A program made the position numbers and the translations under genes. A stretch of 64,000 nt of DNA. Source: Hyalella azteca (lineage: Eukaryota; Arthropoda; Malacostraca; Amphipoda; Hyalellidae). The notes under the pieces are model-generated. The model did not search any database, was not told the DNA's origin, and saw only the letters and a program-made list of their open reading frames with translations. The stretch spans positions 23,629-87,628 of the forward strand of contig NW_025930463.1 of the NCBI RefSeq assembly GCF_000764305.2, written 5' to 3'. This document shows, one piece after another, positions 37,301 to 47,548 of the stretch (position 1 is its first letter; every line of letters begins with the position of its first letter).

Positions 37301-38438
37301 TCTCTGGCCCATCCTCCTCCTCCTTGACAACACATGAAGAATTCTGCCGCACATGCAACAAAATATCCTTCATGGTGGCCATGATGTTCCTATTATTGCC
37401 ATTAGGAGACAAAGATGCTGATGCACCAAGTTTAGAACTAGCAAAAAGCGGCGAAGACACATACGGCACTGAGTTGCTCTTTTTGTTCTTCACATTCAAT
37501 TTCTTCTTTTCAACAATTTCCCGCACAGCCATGACCACCTTGCCCACCAGGTCACCTGTCTTGCTCATCTGAGTGGGCTTACGACCAAGCATCTTGCCAC
37601 ACCGGGAGGGTGGAAAGCGCGGGTCGGCGTAGCAGCCCACGCCGTTCGTCTCAATGTAAAGCACGTTGCCTTTTGCCACCTGCCACTCCAGGTTGCTGAG
37701 CACATCTTGCGGGGAGACATCGTGGCTCTGCGCACAAAAATACCACTTTAATAATAGGACAATAGTGCCTATCATGTTACAACACATTCTATCTACTGTG
37801 AACATATGTGGAAACAACAGAAATTGTAATCAATCAAGGCATGGCCTGAAGCAAACAAAGTATTTCCCATCAAACATGATTAATTAAATAATCAATATTT
37901 ATTACTATCTTTTGGCTTATTATGACTGAAATTTTCCAATTACCCACTTTCTAAATTAGGCAATTTCCATGTTTAATGAACCATTTATCTTGCATTTATA
38001 AGACCAAAAATAAGCAGGTCATAAGTAGGCTTTGTCTTTATTATAACCATAATTAATATAGACACAAAAGTGCGGTAAACTTGTAAAATTCAGATCAAAT
38101 GCTACTAGAAGAATGAGCATGGAATGCAGAGCAATACAACACATTCCAGTAATAAATCCAATCATTTCAAATGACCTGGCCCTTCAATGAAATAACCATG
38201 GGAAAACAGCTGCAATCCCATTTTTTTTGTAAATACAATACATGCCAAACCTTGGCATAAAACTGCCAGAAGCACTAACCTGTCTGAGGACGGCGGCCAC
38301 TCGCTCCATGTTGGGACGCTGCTTGTGGTGCCGCACTTTCTCTATTGCTGACAGGATCCATGACTTCCAAACTTCTGGTGAAGCTGTGCTACCTTTCGTG
38401 GTCTCGTCTTGTTTGTTGATGCTTGCGTTGCTTGCCAT
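15537..38438 (-). CDS. KAT6: Histone acetyltransferase KAT6 (MOZ/MORF, Drosophila enok type), 11 coding exons
   Basis: Nuclear MYST-family lysine acetyltransferase, the catalytic subunit of the KAT6-BRPF complex that acetylates histone H3. Exons on the minus strand, high to low coordinate: 38438-38280, 37727-36873, 36524-36300, 35753-34666, 33559-31704, 28501-27583, 27268-27112, 26814-26416, 26187-25443, 24381-22581, 22329-15537. Every junction is phase-compatible and the frame closes at 4998 residues plus stop. Domain order (winged helix, H15-like winged helix, PHD-PHD, MYST, AT-hook, Ser/Met-rich tail ending in MRR) is that of KAT6A/B. Human KAT6A is about 2000 residues, so this protein is unusually long, through expanded low-complexity linkers and tail. 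One intron has a GC donor. The family assignment is near certain; exact small-exon boundaries are inferred from splice consensus and phase. Confidence 0.95.
22581..24381 (-). CDS. KAT6: KAT6 exon 10: acidic/basic disordered linker
   Basis: Residues 2136-2734 flanked by split codons. The join to exon 9 reads [14 protein letters not shown], preserving the frame. An early acidic patch ([15 protein letters not shown]) is followed by [17 protein letters not shown]. Later segments alternate acidic Ser-rich and K/R-rich clusters, including S-L-K-R-G-R-E-P and C-K-R-E-R-R-R, good bipartite nuclear-signal candidates. This corresponds to the acidic/Glu-rich region between the catalytic domain and the Ser/Met domain of KAT6A/B, with little sequence identity. 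Acceptor TTTCAG/GTCCTG, donor AAAAG/GTCAGT. Confidence 0.82.
25443..26187 (-). CDS. KAT6: KAT6 exon 9: disordered post-catalytic linker
   Basis: Residues 1887-2134 plus a split Ser. It opens with a short predicted helix ([11 protein letters not shown]) and continues as an acidic/Ser-rich linker with R-L-M-T-R-R-R and L-P-S-K-R-R-A basic patches that could serve nuclear import. The acceptor is TTTCAG/TTGCAG. The donor AGAA/GTGAGT at 25443 is a perfect consensus, and reading past it would stop after about 17 residues. No enzymatic domain is visible. Confidence 0.8.
26416..26814 (-). CDS. KAT6: KAT6 exon 8: SP-rich linker with sumoylation motif and AT-hook
   Basis: Residues 1754-1886. It starts [10 protein letters not shown] and then has A-L-K-C-E-P-M, a psi-K-x-E sumoylation-type site. 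It ends in K-R-G-R-G-R-P-P-K, a textbook AT-hook (minor-groove binding core R-G-R-P) at about 1875-1883. The linker between is disordered and Ser-rich. Acceptor CGACAG/GATTTT and donor ACT/GTAAGT are both phase 0. Confidence 0.82.
27112..27268 (-). CDS. KAT6: KAT6 exon 7: C-terminal end of MYST domain
   Basis: Completes a split Arg and encodes residues 1702-1753, beginning L-V-L-S-V-D and containing [11 protein letters not shown]. It aligns with the last beta strand and the conserved C-terminal helix of human KAT6A (the E-C-L-R-W-T-P-V segment). The acceptor is ATGCAG at 27269-27270 and the donor AAT/GTATGC at 27111. Phases agree with exons 6 and 8. Confidence 0.82.
27583..28501 (-). CDS. KAT6: KAT6 exon 6: MYST acetyltransferase catalytic domain
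   Basis: Residues 1395-1700 plus a split Arg. The domain runs from about R1445 ([11 protein letters not shown]) to the end of the exon. Visible functional parts are: the C2HC zinc finger C1478, C1481, H1494, C1498; K1542 in [10 protein letters not shown], the conserved active-site autoacetylation lysine; the acetyl-CoA loop Q-R-Q-G-F-G near 1592-1597; C1584 in V-S-C-I-M; and the general base E1618 in [12 protein letters not shown]. All catalytic residues are intact. An insertion of roughly 25 residues relative to human lies after Y-L-W-R-Y. The donor is AACAG/GTCAGT. Confidence 0.97.
28502..31703. other. KAT6 intron 5
   Basis: AT-rich and non-coding apart from an (AAT)n/(AGT)n microsatellite at 30957-31022. 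A small undetected exon is possible but the flanking exons join in frame without one. Confidence 0.6.
30957..31022. repeat. (AAT)n/(AGT)n microsatellite
   Basis: Runs of AAT with an AGT interruption, inside a KAT6 intron. Confidence 0.85.
31704..33559 (-). CDS. KAT6: KAT6 exon 5: disordered linker with SP/KKEI sites and a His-rich block
   Basis: Residues 776-1394 plus a split glycine. The exon starts R-S-S-G-R-G-G and is rich in Pro, Ser and Lys with many T/S-P sites. The last hundred residues (about 1296-1394) carry two poly-histidine clusters separated by an acidic linker holding V-K-K-E-I, a match to the sumoylation consensus. The exon ends C-C-T-G-G/GTAAGC at 31704 in phase 1, exactly what the catalytic exon needs. 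A weaker donor (GCAG/GTTGCC) nine bases earlier is also phase-compatible and would drop three residues. A very short exon in the 3.2-kb intron to the catalytic exon cannot be excluded. Confidence 0.82.
34666..35753 (-). CDS. KAT6: KAT6 exon 4: second PHD finger and long basic/Ser-rich linker
   Basis: Residues 414-775 plus a split codon. The second PHD finger follows at once (C421-x2-C424, H429-x2-C432, then C-P-x-C), joined directly to exon 3 at the position where vertebrate proteins also continue into PHD2. The linker that follows is Ser/Arg-rich. From roughly residue 660 to 760 it becomes an imperfect charged repeat built on K-N-K-D, S-K-E and S-S-R-E units. Such RS/KD-rich tracts suggest nuclear condensate or RNA contacts, but that is inference. 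The donor is CAG/GCAAGT, a GC-AG intron. The alternative of reading through gives a stop after 21 residues. Confidence 0.85.
36021..36331. repeat. 80-bp tandem repeat carrying the KAT6 exon 3 donor, about 3.9 copies
   Basis: Exact 80-base spacing: the block acaacaatgatgcactcacc starts at 36041, 36121, 36201 and 36281. Each unit holds the last 32 bases of exon 3, the GTGAGT donor and 48 bases of intron. The copy at 36281-36331 is the real exon edge. Confidence 0.92.
36300..36524 (-). CDS. KAT6: KAT6 exon 3: first PHD finger
   Basis: Residues 339-413. It contains the first finger of the KAT6 double PHD: C-x2-C-L-G at 348-352, then F-L-A-C-x2-C, S-V-H-P-S-C-L, and W-R-C-x2-C-x2-C running into the second finger. 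In human KAT6A the tandem fingers read acylated H3K14 and unmodified H3R2. The exon ends CGCAG/GTGAGT at 36300, phase 0. The last 32 bases of the exon, with the donor and 48 intron bases, are repeated three more times downstream at 80-bp intervals. Use of any decoy donor would run into a stop seven codons into the intron. Confidence 0.9.
36873..37727 (-). CDS. KAT6: KAT6 exon 2: rest of winged helix 1 and H15-like winged helix 2
   Basis: Residues 54-338. Residues 54-93 complete the first winged helix. Residues about 110-226 form the second, linker-histone-like winged helix; the recognisable core is [14 protein letters not shown], followed by a small wing ending K-Y-Y-S-I-D. The remainder (about 230-338) is a basic, then Ser/Thr/Pro-rich linker with clustered SP and TP sites, a likely phosphorylated region (inference). 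The acceptor is GCGCAG, the donor CAG/GTGCAG, and both ends are phase 0. Confidence 0.88.
38280..38438 (-). CDS. KAT6: KAT6 coding exon 1: start codon and first half of N-terminal winged helix
   Basis: Encodes residues 1-53. After a 20-residue leader the segment from about 21 (P-E-V-W-K-S-W-I-L) to 53 matches the start of the KAT6 N-terminal winged helix, which in human KAT6A helps chromatin binding. The ATG is the first in the exon and follows the context GGGAAG. The exon extends 5' as untranslated sequence to 38495, where CTTCAG forms a good acceptor, so there must be at least one upstream non-coding exon. The donor is CAG/GTTAGT at 38279, phase 0. Confidence 0.88.
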
Positions 38439-38495
38439 CTTCCCTGAGAGTTGTAGTCACACTACAAGTCCTTCACACACCACCACAAAATCCAC
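38439..38495 (-). other. KAT6: KAT6 5' untranslated part of coding exon 1
   Basis: GTCTTCAG immediately before 38495 on the minus strand is a 3' splice site. The 57 bases between it and the ATG are the untranslated start of this exon. They hold no upstream ATG. Confidence 0.6.
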
Positions 38496-41400
38496 CTGAA
38501 GACAATAACACTAATAAGTAAAAATAATACAAGTCAAATAAATTCCAACGTAGATGAAATCAAAGATATTCTTTAAATGTTTACAGAGCACTTTTTAAAG
38601 GCCTGACATGGTTTTATAAAAGTTTCTCAATGAAAATAATGGCATCATGCAGTCAAATTATCATTTCAATTCTCACCAATAAGAATAGAATTAAATTTAT
38701 ATACATAATCAATGCAACAATTTTCAAAACCAGACAAAATTTAGCCTCAGAGGATCATCAAGCAGAAGAACTTGAGTAATGGAAGAAATAGTTGCCATGA
38801 AGCACAAAAAATAAAAAGACGAGTAGAGCTGAGCTGCTACCAAAATAGCAGTCACTTCATCTGAGGCATCTATAAATAGCTCTACTCTACCACTCTACTG
38901 CCAGGCAGTAGACTGCATCATAGGCCACAACACATTCTCAGGAGTCTTGATTACACAGCAGGATTGCTTGCATTAATGAATAATGCACAATCCATGCACA
39001 AGTAGATATTTTCCACAATATGGTCACCCAGGCAGTAGAGTATAACCATAAGATTTGCAGTTTGAATAATAAAATGGCTGAATGATAATGAAAACAATTA
39101 TAAGCCTAAAGAGAATACTGATTAAGCTAAGGAACACTCTAAAGACAAAATGTCAATTATTAAGAAAGAGACGCAGAAGTCTGATAACAGAGCCAATATT
39201 GCTTGGCAAGAATCTCAAACGATGGATGCGACGCAGTTCAGGCAACAATGACAACAAGGGGAAGTTTATTATTAGGCAGCGACCAACCCGAGATCACTCG
39301 TGGCCAACATACATGTGCCTTGCTCGCTAGCACAGCAGATTGAGCTCAATAAAAATAAACATACGAGCCAAAATGTGGTGACACATTTCATTTATACAGA
39401 ATTAATTGGCTTCTGTACCAGCTAAAAACAAAAAACTAATAATAAAATTACAGTAAATTGATTAAATTTAAAATACAGCCCATTGTACAATAATAATATA
39501 ACCAGAGGGGCATTAAATATTACAGAACCAATTTTCCTAAATAACATTTAATACCTTTGAGATGCAATAGCTACCACTGCACTACCACTTGTAACTTGGT
39601 AAAAAGTAGATATCTTGATGATAATGAGAAGTGGTTCACTATTTGCTCCACTAATTAAGCTCTGATCACAATCAAATGCAAGCAGAAACTGTAAATGATG
39701 TGCTGGGCAAGCACCTAAATGCAGATGACTTGCTTGCATTGGCATGAGCACCAATGAGATCCCTCCTCCTTTCAGCCAATGACCATGCAGCTCTCACAAC
39801 CAACCCTCAACTGAACCCTTCAATTACTTGAAAATATTATCAATAAATACTAGAAATTAATAGAAAATTTTAGATAATAGAGTTTCTGAATATGCACTTC
39901 ATATTCAAGAGAATTTGCAAATTGCTAAAGTTTCTGAAAAGTCTTAGCAAATTAAGTGACATGAAACATTAAATGAAGTTGATGGCAATGAAAGACACAC
40001 AGAAGCAGCAACATGGCAACTCTAAACTGACAGAAATAGGATGCATCCCTGCATTGCAAGCACAGCTTACATGTCACTACCATCATTTTCATCTGCCAGG
40101 ATCAATATTATTTTGGAAAATTCTAATATACATTAGAAAGCTTTTTATTTAAAAAGAAGTACATATTTTCACAATAACTGGCATCGTAGTCAGTTACTTC
40201 AAGTTAATGCAATTTATTTCCTTAGCTATTCTGTTCTAAATATATGCTCCTCTTACAAAGTTTGGCACTATCATTGACTTCATTTATCAGAAGGTACCAT
40301 CAGAACTCAATTAACAAGAAGAGTATTTCATTGACTTCATATTATGACTTCCATAGATTTGGAACATTATTAGACTGAACTCAAGTTTGCTGAAAGTTAG
40401 CCCTTGTTTAGCAAATAACCAGACTTTTTAACTTGAAATCTTCACCCAAAAAGCCCACCAAATCCCTCTTTTTGTGATTTTGGCTGCAATATCATGCCTC
40501 ATGATGACATTGAAGGTTCCATTATAATGTGATCATTCACAATCATTTTTAAGAATTGCCAACATTAGGATTTAAAAAAGTTGGATCTTGAGAGCTGAGA
40601 CGAAATATCATGCTATTTCTGCATACTTTAAACTGAGCCACAACTTTATAGTGCAATCAATACAGCTTTGTAGCTTTATGTAGGAATCAAACCATACAAA
40701 TGGTAGTTCTGACCAGTAGTATGCAGTTTTATTAGAGATGTACCACTCTGACACACCCTGTCAAATTCAATTTCTCAATGGATAGATTTGATACATAATG
40801 AGGTTTAAATATTTGTAAGTCTTTTCAAAATTTGAAAACCTCTCTATAAGCATCCTGATAATATGATGCAAAAATTAATACTCAGTTACAAATATCAGAA
40901 ACCTTATGAAAAATGTTTCACAATTTTTGGAACATGTAAATGAGCAAAATCAACATGTGGTTATTTGCTTTAATTTTGATGCCTAAAGTTCGTCTAGGTT
41001 ATATTGACTGATCAATGGTAGAAAAATTCAACAAATTTGACACTACCCAATGCTTAGTAGGGATTGATGGCCTGGTGACAATACCATGGGAATGAAGGTA
41101 GAATTTTTGTCCATGGATTCCAAATAAAATGACAATAAATGGATTACATAGGTAATTTATGGATCTCACTTATAAATAGGAATGTAAATGTCCCTATTAT
41201 TTTAGAAAAACATTTCATAAATATGCTCGTAAAAATATATTTATTTGATCAATGGAAAGAGTGTTCAAAATAACTTAAAACATTTAGTAATAAAAGAAAG
41301 ATCATCAAACAAGTTGATAGATAAAATTTGTTTCATGCTTCAACAATCAAAAATATTTTAAAGCTTAATCATAAATTATGCAAATGATAACTAACTTGAA

Positions 41401-41499
41401 CTGATTATATTGTTAACACAATTTAAAATAACTATTTATAGTGTTATGTGTTCAACTTAAGAGACAAATTGTCAATGAATCACTATTTACACATCCAAG

Positions 41500-41706
41500 C
41501 AACAACATTTCTTCTCGCCTCGAGTCCCCAACATGGGGAACAGCCTCCCAGACAGCATTGTTGATGCTCCATGTATGAATGCCTTTAAGAACAGACTAGA
41601 CAAAGCTATGCAGAAGCATATGTTCAGTCTTGAAATGCCTAGCAGTTACCTTACAGACCTGGCAATAAGTCAATCAGCTATCTCAAACAATTGTCAGTTG
41701 TGCTAA
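41500..41706 (+). mobile_element. 3' end of a non-LTR retrotransposon (LINE) reverse-transcriptase frame
   Basis: Reads H-F-F-S-P-R-V-P-N-M-G-N-S-L-P-D-S-I-V then N-A-F-K-N-R-L-D-K, then stops. This is the conserved tail of jockey/CR1-type polymerases (F-F-S-x-R-V-x-N-x-W-N-S-L-P ... N-S-F-K-x-x-L-D-K), with the conserved Trp replaced by Gly. Only the tail is present: a dead 5'-truncated copy. Confidence 0.75.
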
Positions 41707-42564
41707 GATCCCTCCTGGAATCAAGTCATAAAAAGTACAAGTATCAGCAACTGGCCATAGGCCTATTTCTTCAGTGCCGACACTTCTATTTATTCTATTA
41801 TTTAGACAAATTGAAGTCTGCAAGTGTTGCAACTATCATTATTTCAGGTGCAATTTCAATTCCTCCTATTTTTCTTCCTTTCTACCTTAAGGGGAGCGTC
41901 AGGCAGTAAAATTGAACATTTTGACTTTTCCTGTTTTTAGTCTCATCTTAAAGCTGAGATTCTGACCTATCCAATGGTACTAAAACCATCTCTGTGCATT
42001 GATGATTGATTTATGCATTCACGACAGGTCGCGATAGGGTTAGGGGTGGGGGAGTTCTTTCACATTTAAGATAGCCAAAAATTTGTAGCCAAGCACTTAA
42101 ATAGACAGTCTGAAGACACTGCTCTTTGGTTACCCGGCTGCTGTCATGGAGGATGGTGCTCATGCAGTGGTTCCCACCATCCTTGACTGAATTAAAGCTC
42201 CAGTAACGTCTGGTCTTGCATCCTTGCCACCATGAATGCCTATTTAAAGGCGCTTGGGACTTTGTCGTGCTCTACTGAACATTCACACTTATTGTCACTG
42301 CAAACCTATCTCCTCCTAGAGTTTTTAGGCTACAGCAATGAGAGAGATATACCATTAAATTTGCAATTAAAAGATCTAGAGATTTATTGCAGCTTTTTTC
42401 AATTTCATTATAGTTTTGAAAATATTTGAATAAAGGTAGAGGGAAGAGGGAGAAATTGAAAAAATTTCAAAAATTTTATGAAAAATGCTCCACCACCCAC
42501 AAAAATTTGAATTTAAAATTAAGCTACAATAAATCAGTAGATATGGTCTTTATGCATCAAATGA

Positions 42565-42763
42565 TACCGTAAAATGGGGTAACTTAGACCACTTTTTTTC
42601 TTATAAATGATGCCATTTTCTTACTAGCTAAATTAAACTTGAATTGAAACATGCAAAATACAGGTCTATACTCTAGCTTCACTTACCATAAATTGCTGGC
42701 TCCTGCCTCTCATAGTCTTTTTGTAATTTACCCCGCCAGTCTAAGTTACCCCATTTTACGGTA
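42565..42763. mobile_element. 199-bp MITE with perfect 25-bp terminal inverted repeats
   Basis: Starts TACCGTAAAATGGGGTAACT (continuing TAGAC) and ends with the exact inverse. The outermost TA could be a mariner-type TA target duplication. A second copy starts at 63874 and runs off the window. Confidence 0.85.
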
Positions 42764-43379
42764 TGTGTCTTGATGTTTTAGCTTGAAAATCCTAGAAAGA
42801 GATAGTTTTCTACGGTACCATCTCTTTCGGCCGTTTTCTAAGAATTTCACATTTTATTTCATTTTTTTTAAATTGACATGAATAAAAGCAATCTATTTTT
42901 CTGTTTTACACATGTGTACCTACCAAACCAAGTTTCAAAAAAGACCCTGCTCATGCTGTAAATACTAGCCAAGATATAAAAAATGTCAGATGTTCCCCTT
43001 AACTAAACTAAAGAACCAACCAAGGTGAATCAAAAATAATATATTAACCATTATTTCTATAATTCCATCCTAAATTATATGGTTTTATACCTAAATGATA
43101 ACCAAGAGGCTGTCTAAATCTTGTTAAAAAGTTTTTGTTTACAACATTCAGTCTTTTAATAAAATAGATCACTTAGTACAATGAATGTGAGGCTAGCAAT
43201 AAGTGCAATGGCGTCCTAGCTTTAGGAGTTTAGGTTGCACTGCAAAGTGACTGCATTAACATGATTGAGTTAGTTAGTTTAGTTTAGTAGCCAAATGTTT
43301 ACTAGCGCTTCAGCTATTTAGCTATCTTGCACCGAAAGTCAAGATGAACATCACCATAGACTGCATAGAGGTGGAAGGT

Positions 43380-43640
43380 CTCAATTATTCATCACCCACA
43401 AGGGGCGGAAGGTCTCAGATGTCCAGCCCCTTGAAGCNGAGAGACAGAGAAGGGAAATGTAAGGAATCCTGCCTACATAATAACTTGACCCCACAACTGA
43501 GTCCTGCAGTCAGACACTGCAAGCTCAACGGTGGGGCGCTCAGGAACAATCTCCCTAGGAACGCGAAATCCCATAGGACTTCTGACGAGCACAGACACGC
43601 GTCAGAAGTCCCCCCTGAGGGGGTTAACATGATTGAGTGA
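43380..43640. other. GC-richer structured patch with an ambiguous base
   Basis: Contains GGACTTCTGAC (43577) with its exact inverse GTCAGAAGTCC (ending 43611), and AAGGGGC/GCCCCTT flanking a shorter loop near 43402-43433. Base 43438 is n. Composition differs from the surrounding intron; probably part of a repeat or a structured RNA relic. Confidence 0.35.
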
Positions 43641-45007
43641 GAGACATTAGATATCAGAAATTCAGAATAGGCTAATTGGCTAAAACATCCATAAAGGTTT
43701 TGAGTCAGCCAACTATATACATGGAGCACACATATTTTCCTTCAGTCAAAGAAAATACCTAAAATGCAACAAGATACACATTTACCTGAAAGGCTGAAAG
43801 CAGGAAACTTCTTTTCTCAAAATACCACTGTTCAACTTTTTAAATAATCCAGTACCTAAAAGTTTGGATTTTGGAAATAACTGAAATTGTGTTAAAATGA
43901 AAGAGATCAGTGCCAAAACAACTCGCTCTGTTAATTCAATTTATCACATTAGCGTGAACTGAGTTAAAAATAACAATTTAGCAATCAAACGTGCAGTGAG
44001 CCACAGTTAAAAGGAAGCTTGCAGAATGTAAATACGACCGCGCCATACACACACCTGGATATGAAACGGCGGTTGCCAAGTACCAATTAACCTGCTAATA
44101 TTCACAAGTTAAACGGTAATTTACGGGTATATTCGTAGAAATGAACCAATTTCAAATTTATTTTAATAAAAATAAAGTAAAAACGTCACAATATATTTGG
44201 AGTTTACTCACAATATACCCATAGATTACCTGAACTGAGGCTGAACTAGCTACTTCCTGTAGGGCTGTAGCAACTTCGCAAGTAATCCAAATTCCAAGTC
44301 CCGATCAACTGTGATCACCTCCCTTAGTCTCAAATCGTTCATTTGTCAAATTCCGTTAAATTAAAACAATCATAGTATTTTTTCGTCTAGATTTTACACG
44401 AAAACAATTCCTATAAAATCGTTAAAATATTTTTACGTTATTAGCCTATTTTAAGAGCCCTTCCGGAATAAGGGGAGAATCCGCCGTTTCGGCAACACTC
44501 CAAACTACGTTTTAATAATTTATAATCTATTATTAAGCTGCATTTCAGCAAGCAATAACAAGTAAACAATATCGCAATTCAAGTTTGGCAGAAATTAACC
44601 GGGAAAAGCGCTCATTTATAAGGATATCAAAGCGCGCCAAAATTTTAGATGAACAACAGAACGCGTCCGCACCATTCTAGCGGAAGAAATTTCAACGCTT
44701 ACATTTATGATTTATATAATGCTAAATGTACAATATAACCAAAGAAATCAAATTTTTTGGCACATTAACACGCATTGCTGCAAATGAACTTTTAAAATGT
44801 CAACACTTGATAAATACCGGTGGGGCAGCAGCGTGCGTGTAGAAATCGATGCTTTCGAGAATATTCAACAGCTCCAACTTAGCCAATGAAACGCAATAAC
44901 GAAGAAAACGATTTTAATGAGTTTGTCATCATTTGAAAATCGCCATTATCACATAGGTAGAGCCTTTTATCATGCATAACAGTTCAAATAAAAGCAATAT
45001 CACTCAC

Positions 45008-45280
45008 CGTAACAAATAAAACATCGCTAACATGGGTAAACGAAGGACAGCTGCCACATTTTCTTCAATTATAAAGCCTATTCTTCATTTCACAAACATA
45101 ATTCACAAATAACAAATCAGCCTTTGATTCACCAAATCACTCATATATCACGTTTGATGCTTAAAATTACATTTCATTCAGTTAATCATGCTTAAAGTTT
45201 AATAATTTCATTCAACAAAGAGCGTAACCATAACACAAAATGGCGGCTCCGACAGTCTGAATAACTGATGAGAGACTGAA
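45008..45280 (-). promoter_or_regulatory. Probable KAT6 promoter and non-coding first exon
   Basis: Reading the minus strand there is an arthropod-type initiator TTCAGT at 45280-45275. About 28-38 bases downstream lies GCCGCCATTTTG (45247-45236), the antisense form of the YY1/Pho site that commonly sits just downstream of housekeeping start sites. About 235 bases further on, TTACG/GTGAGTGA at 45008 is a strong 5' splice site. The coding exon at 38438 begins with an acceptor at 38495, so a spliced leader is required, and this is the best candidate. It implies a first intron of about 6.5 kb. The link is inferred; no transcript evidence is available. Confidence 0.45.
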
Positions 45281-47548
45281 ACGCCGAAGAAGTACATTAT
45301 TTCTTAATATCACCAGCTATACTGCAAAATGCATATTCATTCTTTATTATAGTTTGTTATTTCATTTCTTTTCGAAACCTTTTAATTAATGTTCACAATA
45401 TTTTTTACTTGAATTCAATGTTTATCTGGATGATTTTCAAGAAAGAAAATGTGAATAAGAATTTTTTGTCGAAAACTAATGTTCGAATATTTATTCGTAA
45501 AATTAATTTGTATATAAATGACAAATGATGGTAGCAATAAGAAATTATTTTCCTTGAAATTAATTTTACAACTCTCATGTAATTTAATCATCTAATTCAA
45601 TGGTTACAGGCCATCTTATTTTGTGATGACAGTAGGCACAGAATTACGAATTACATCACCAGCAATAAGGAACAGAAAATCATAACCACTGAGTTTTCAA
45701 TCAAATTTATTAAACATCTTCAACATTTTTCTGAATACAATAAATCCATTATGTGTTATAGATTTTATGTGGTTCGGTTTACATATGATGGAGTTGCGCG
45801 GATACTTGCTCAAACGTGTTTTTTTTTTTTTTTTGCATTCAATTGAAAACAAAGCAAAGTAAAAATATTTGACGATGCTCGGGATGGTATATCCATATTG
45901 ATAGTCTACATTTTTTATCTTCAGCTTCATTAACAGTGAAAATAACGGTAGTGATAAGCGAGATACTTACGCATAAGATGCGTTTTGAAGCAAAGTCTGC
46001 CATAAAGTCGTTCACTGAAATGACCATTCTGTGTTCGTAACAAATGTCTGATAGCATAGCATCTTCAGCCTTTAATAAATAGGCCTGTAGCCGATTCTTC
46101 TACTTTTCGTGACTTGTTTACTTATCTAAAATCTTGCCTCCTGACAAGATCTTTTCAAACGAAGTTGGAACGCGTACCTCTTGGAAAATTTAACATGAGG
46201 TGCGAAATTCGGCCGAGGTTGCGTAATGAAATCTTCGGTTGCGTCAAGATAAGTAATTTTTTTACGTAAAATAAAATCTCGGAATCTTGTGTCTGCTCTC
46301 ATAAATTTACAGGAATGACAATTTGCAATCATAATGGACTATTAAAATTTCCATTGATTCTATTTTTGTTATTAATCCATATTGTTACATTTCGATAATT
46401 TCGAACGCACATCCGTTATATTCACATTCGAGTTTACCTTCACTCCACCATTAATTTGCACATGTGTACCGGGTGCACTAGAATGGCAATTTTGTTGTTG
46501 TTTCAGGCTAAATCAACATCAAGTTTTGTTACTTGTCAACAGGTAAGAGAGGAATTAAGAATCAGTTTCATCAGTTCGAATTTACTTAAGGAAATGCGAT
46601 GCAATAGTAAAGGCGACGCGGAGTATTATCAACTAAATATTAGTTTAATGGGTAATTTTGAATCAAAACAATTCAAACTGTTAAATATTTTAATAAAAAA
46701 CATGAAAGGGAGAGATACACACGATAATATTTATCACAAGTCAGCGTGAAACTTAACCAGAAATTAAAGGTGATTACCACTCATAAAAAAATAGTCTATT
46801 CGTCAAAGCGTTTTTGGAGCGTCAAAAAAAAAAAAAAAAAAAAAAACGTTCGTTAATTTCCCTAGTACACTGAGAGAAATGAAAGGATTATTTTCCTAAT
46901 AGCAACGTACGTATGCTTGTATAGGTCATTCTAATCCAGAATTGTACGGTATATGAGAGTGCATCGCTTTATAGATAAAGTAATCTTAGTTTCTCTGGGT
47001 GAACAGGCAAAACTATATAAGACACTAAGGTTCTTGTTGCAGACAAGAGAAAGTATATGACATATATTATTTTGTTTTAAAGTGGCAGGCTTTATTGCGA
47101 CAGAAATTTCTAGTTTTTGTTCATAAAACTCATGAGGGTAATGGAAAATACAAGCATTTCAGAAGAAGCTCTATAGCATCGAGGCGAAAAATATCATCTA
47201 CAAGGTGGAATGTTTCAATCATTACGAATATCATGACTAAAATTCCGTAAATACAATGAAAGTAATCTAACACGCTGAGTGCTTTACGACCCATCAGGGT
47301 TGTTGCGTGATCTAAAACGGCTAAGTCCGCGGACAAATAAGGCCTAAACGTCAATTTTTATTAGTAAATTTGTAGCTTCCGGTACAAAAATAGATTTTTT
47401 TGAACTTTTTTCAACTAGAAAATTTGTAGATTACGGTACAAAAATTGTTTTTTTTTCGTGTTTTTTCAGAACCGCACTGAAGGCGCTAGGAGGAAGCACT
47501 TCAGCGTCAGCGTTGCTACAGAGGAAGAAGGAAGGAAAGAAGAGACGC
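45281..47548. other. Intergenic region upstream of KAT6
   Basis: AT-rich. A decayed end of the 47.5-kb TIR family lies near 46867-46965 (CACTGAGAGAAATGA, TCCTAATAGCAACG), and a long A-run is at 46828-46849. No supported gene. Confidence 0.5.

Larger units (their letters stand above)
38496..45007. other. Inferred KAT6 first intron
   Basis: 6.5 kb of AT-rich non-coding DNA. It contains a LINE 3' fragment (41500-41706), a 199-bp MITE (42565-42763) and a structured patch with one ambiguous base (43380-43640). No convincing exon seen. Confidence 0.5.

Noticed and set aside
43344..43640. 98-residue frame in KAT6 intron 1
   Set aside because: Contains an ambiguous base, overlaps an open frame on the other strand, and sits in hairpin-rich repeat-like DNA.
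46456..46749. 97-residue plus-strand frame with a short segment bounded by TTTCAG and CAACAG/GTAAGA
   Set aside because: AT-driven composition, no family resemblance, and no partner exon found.
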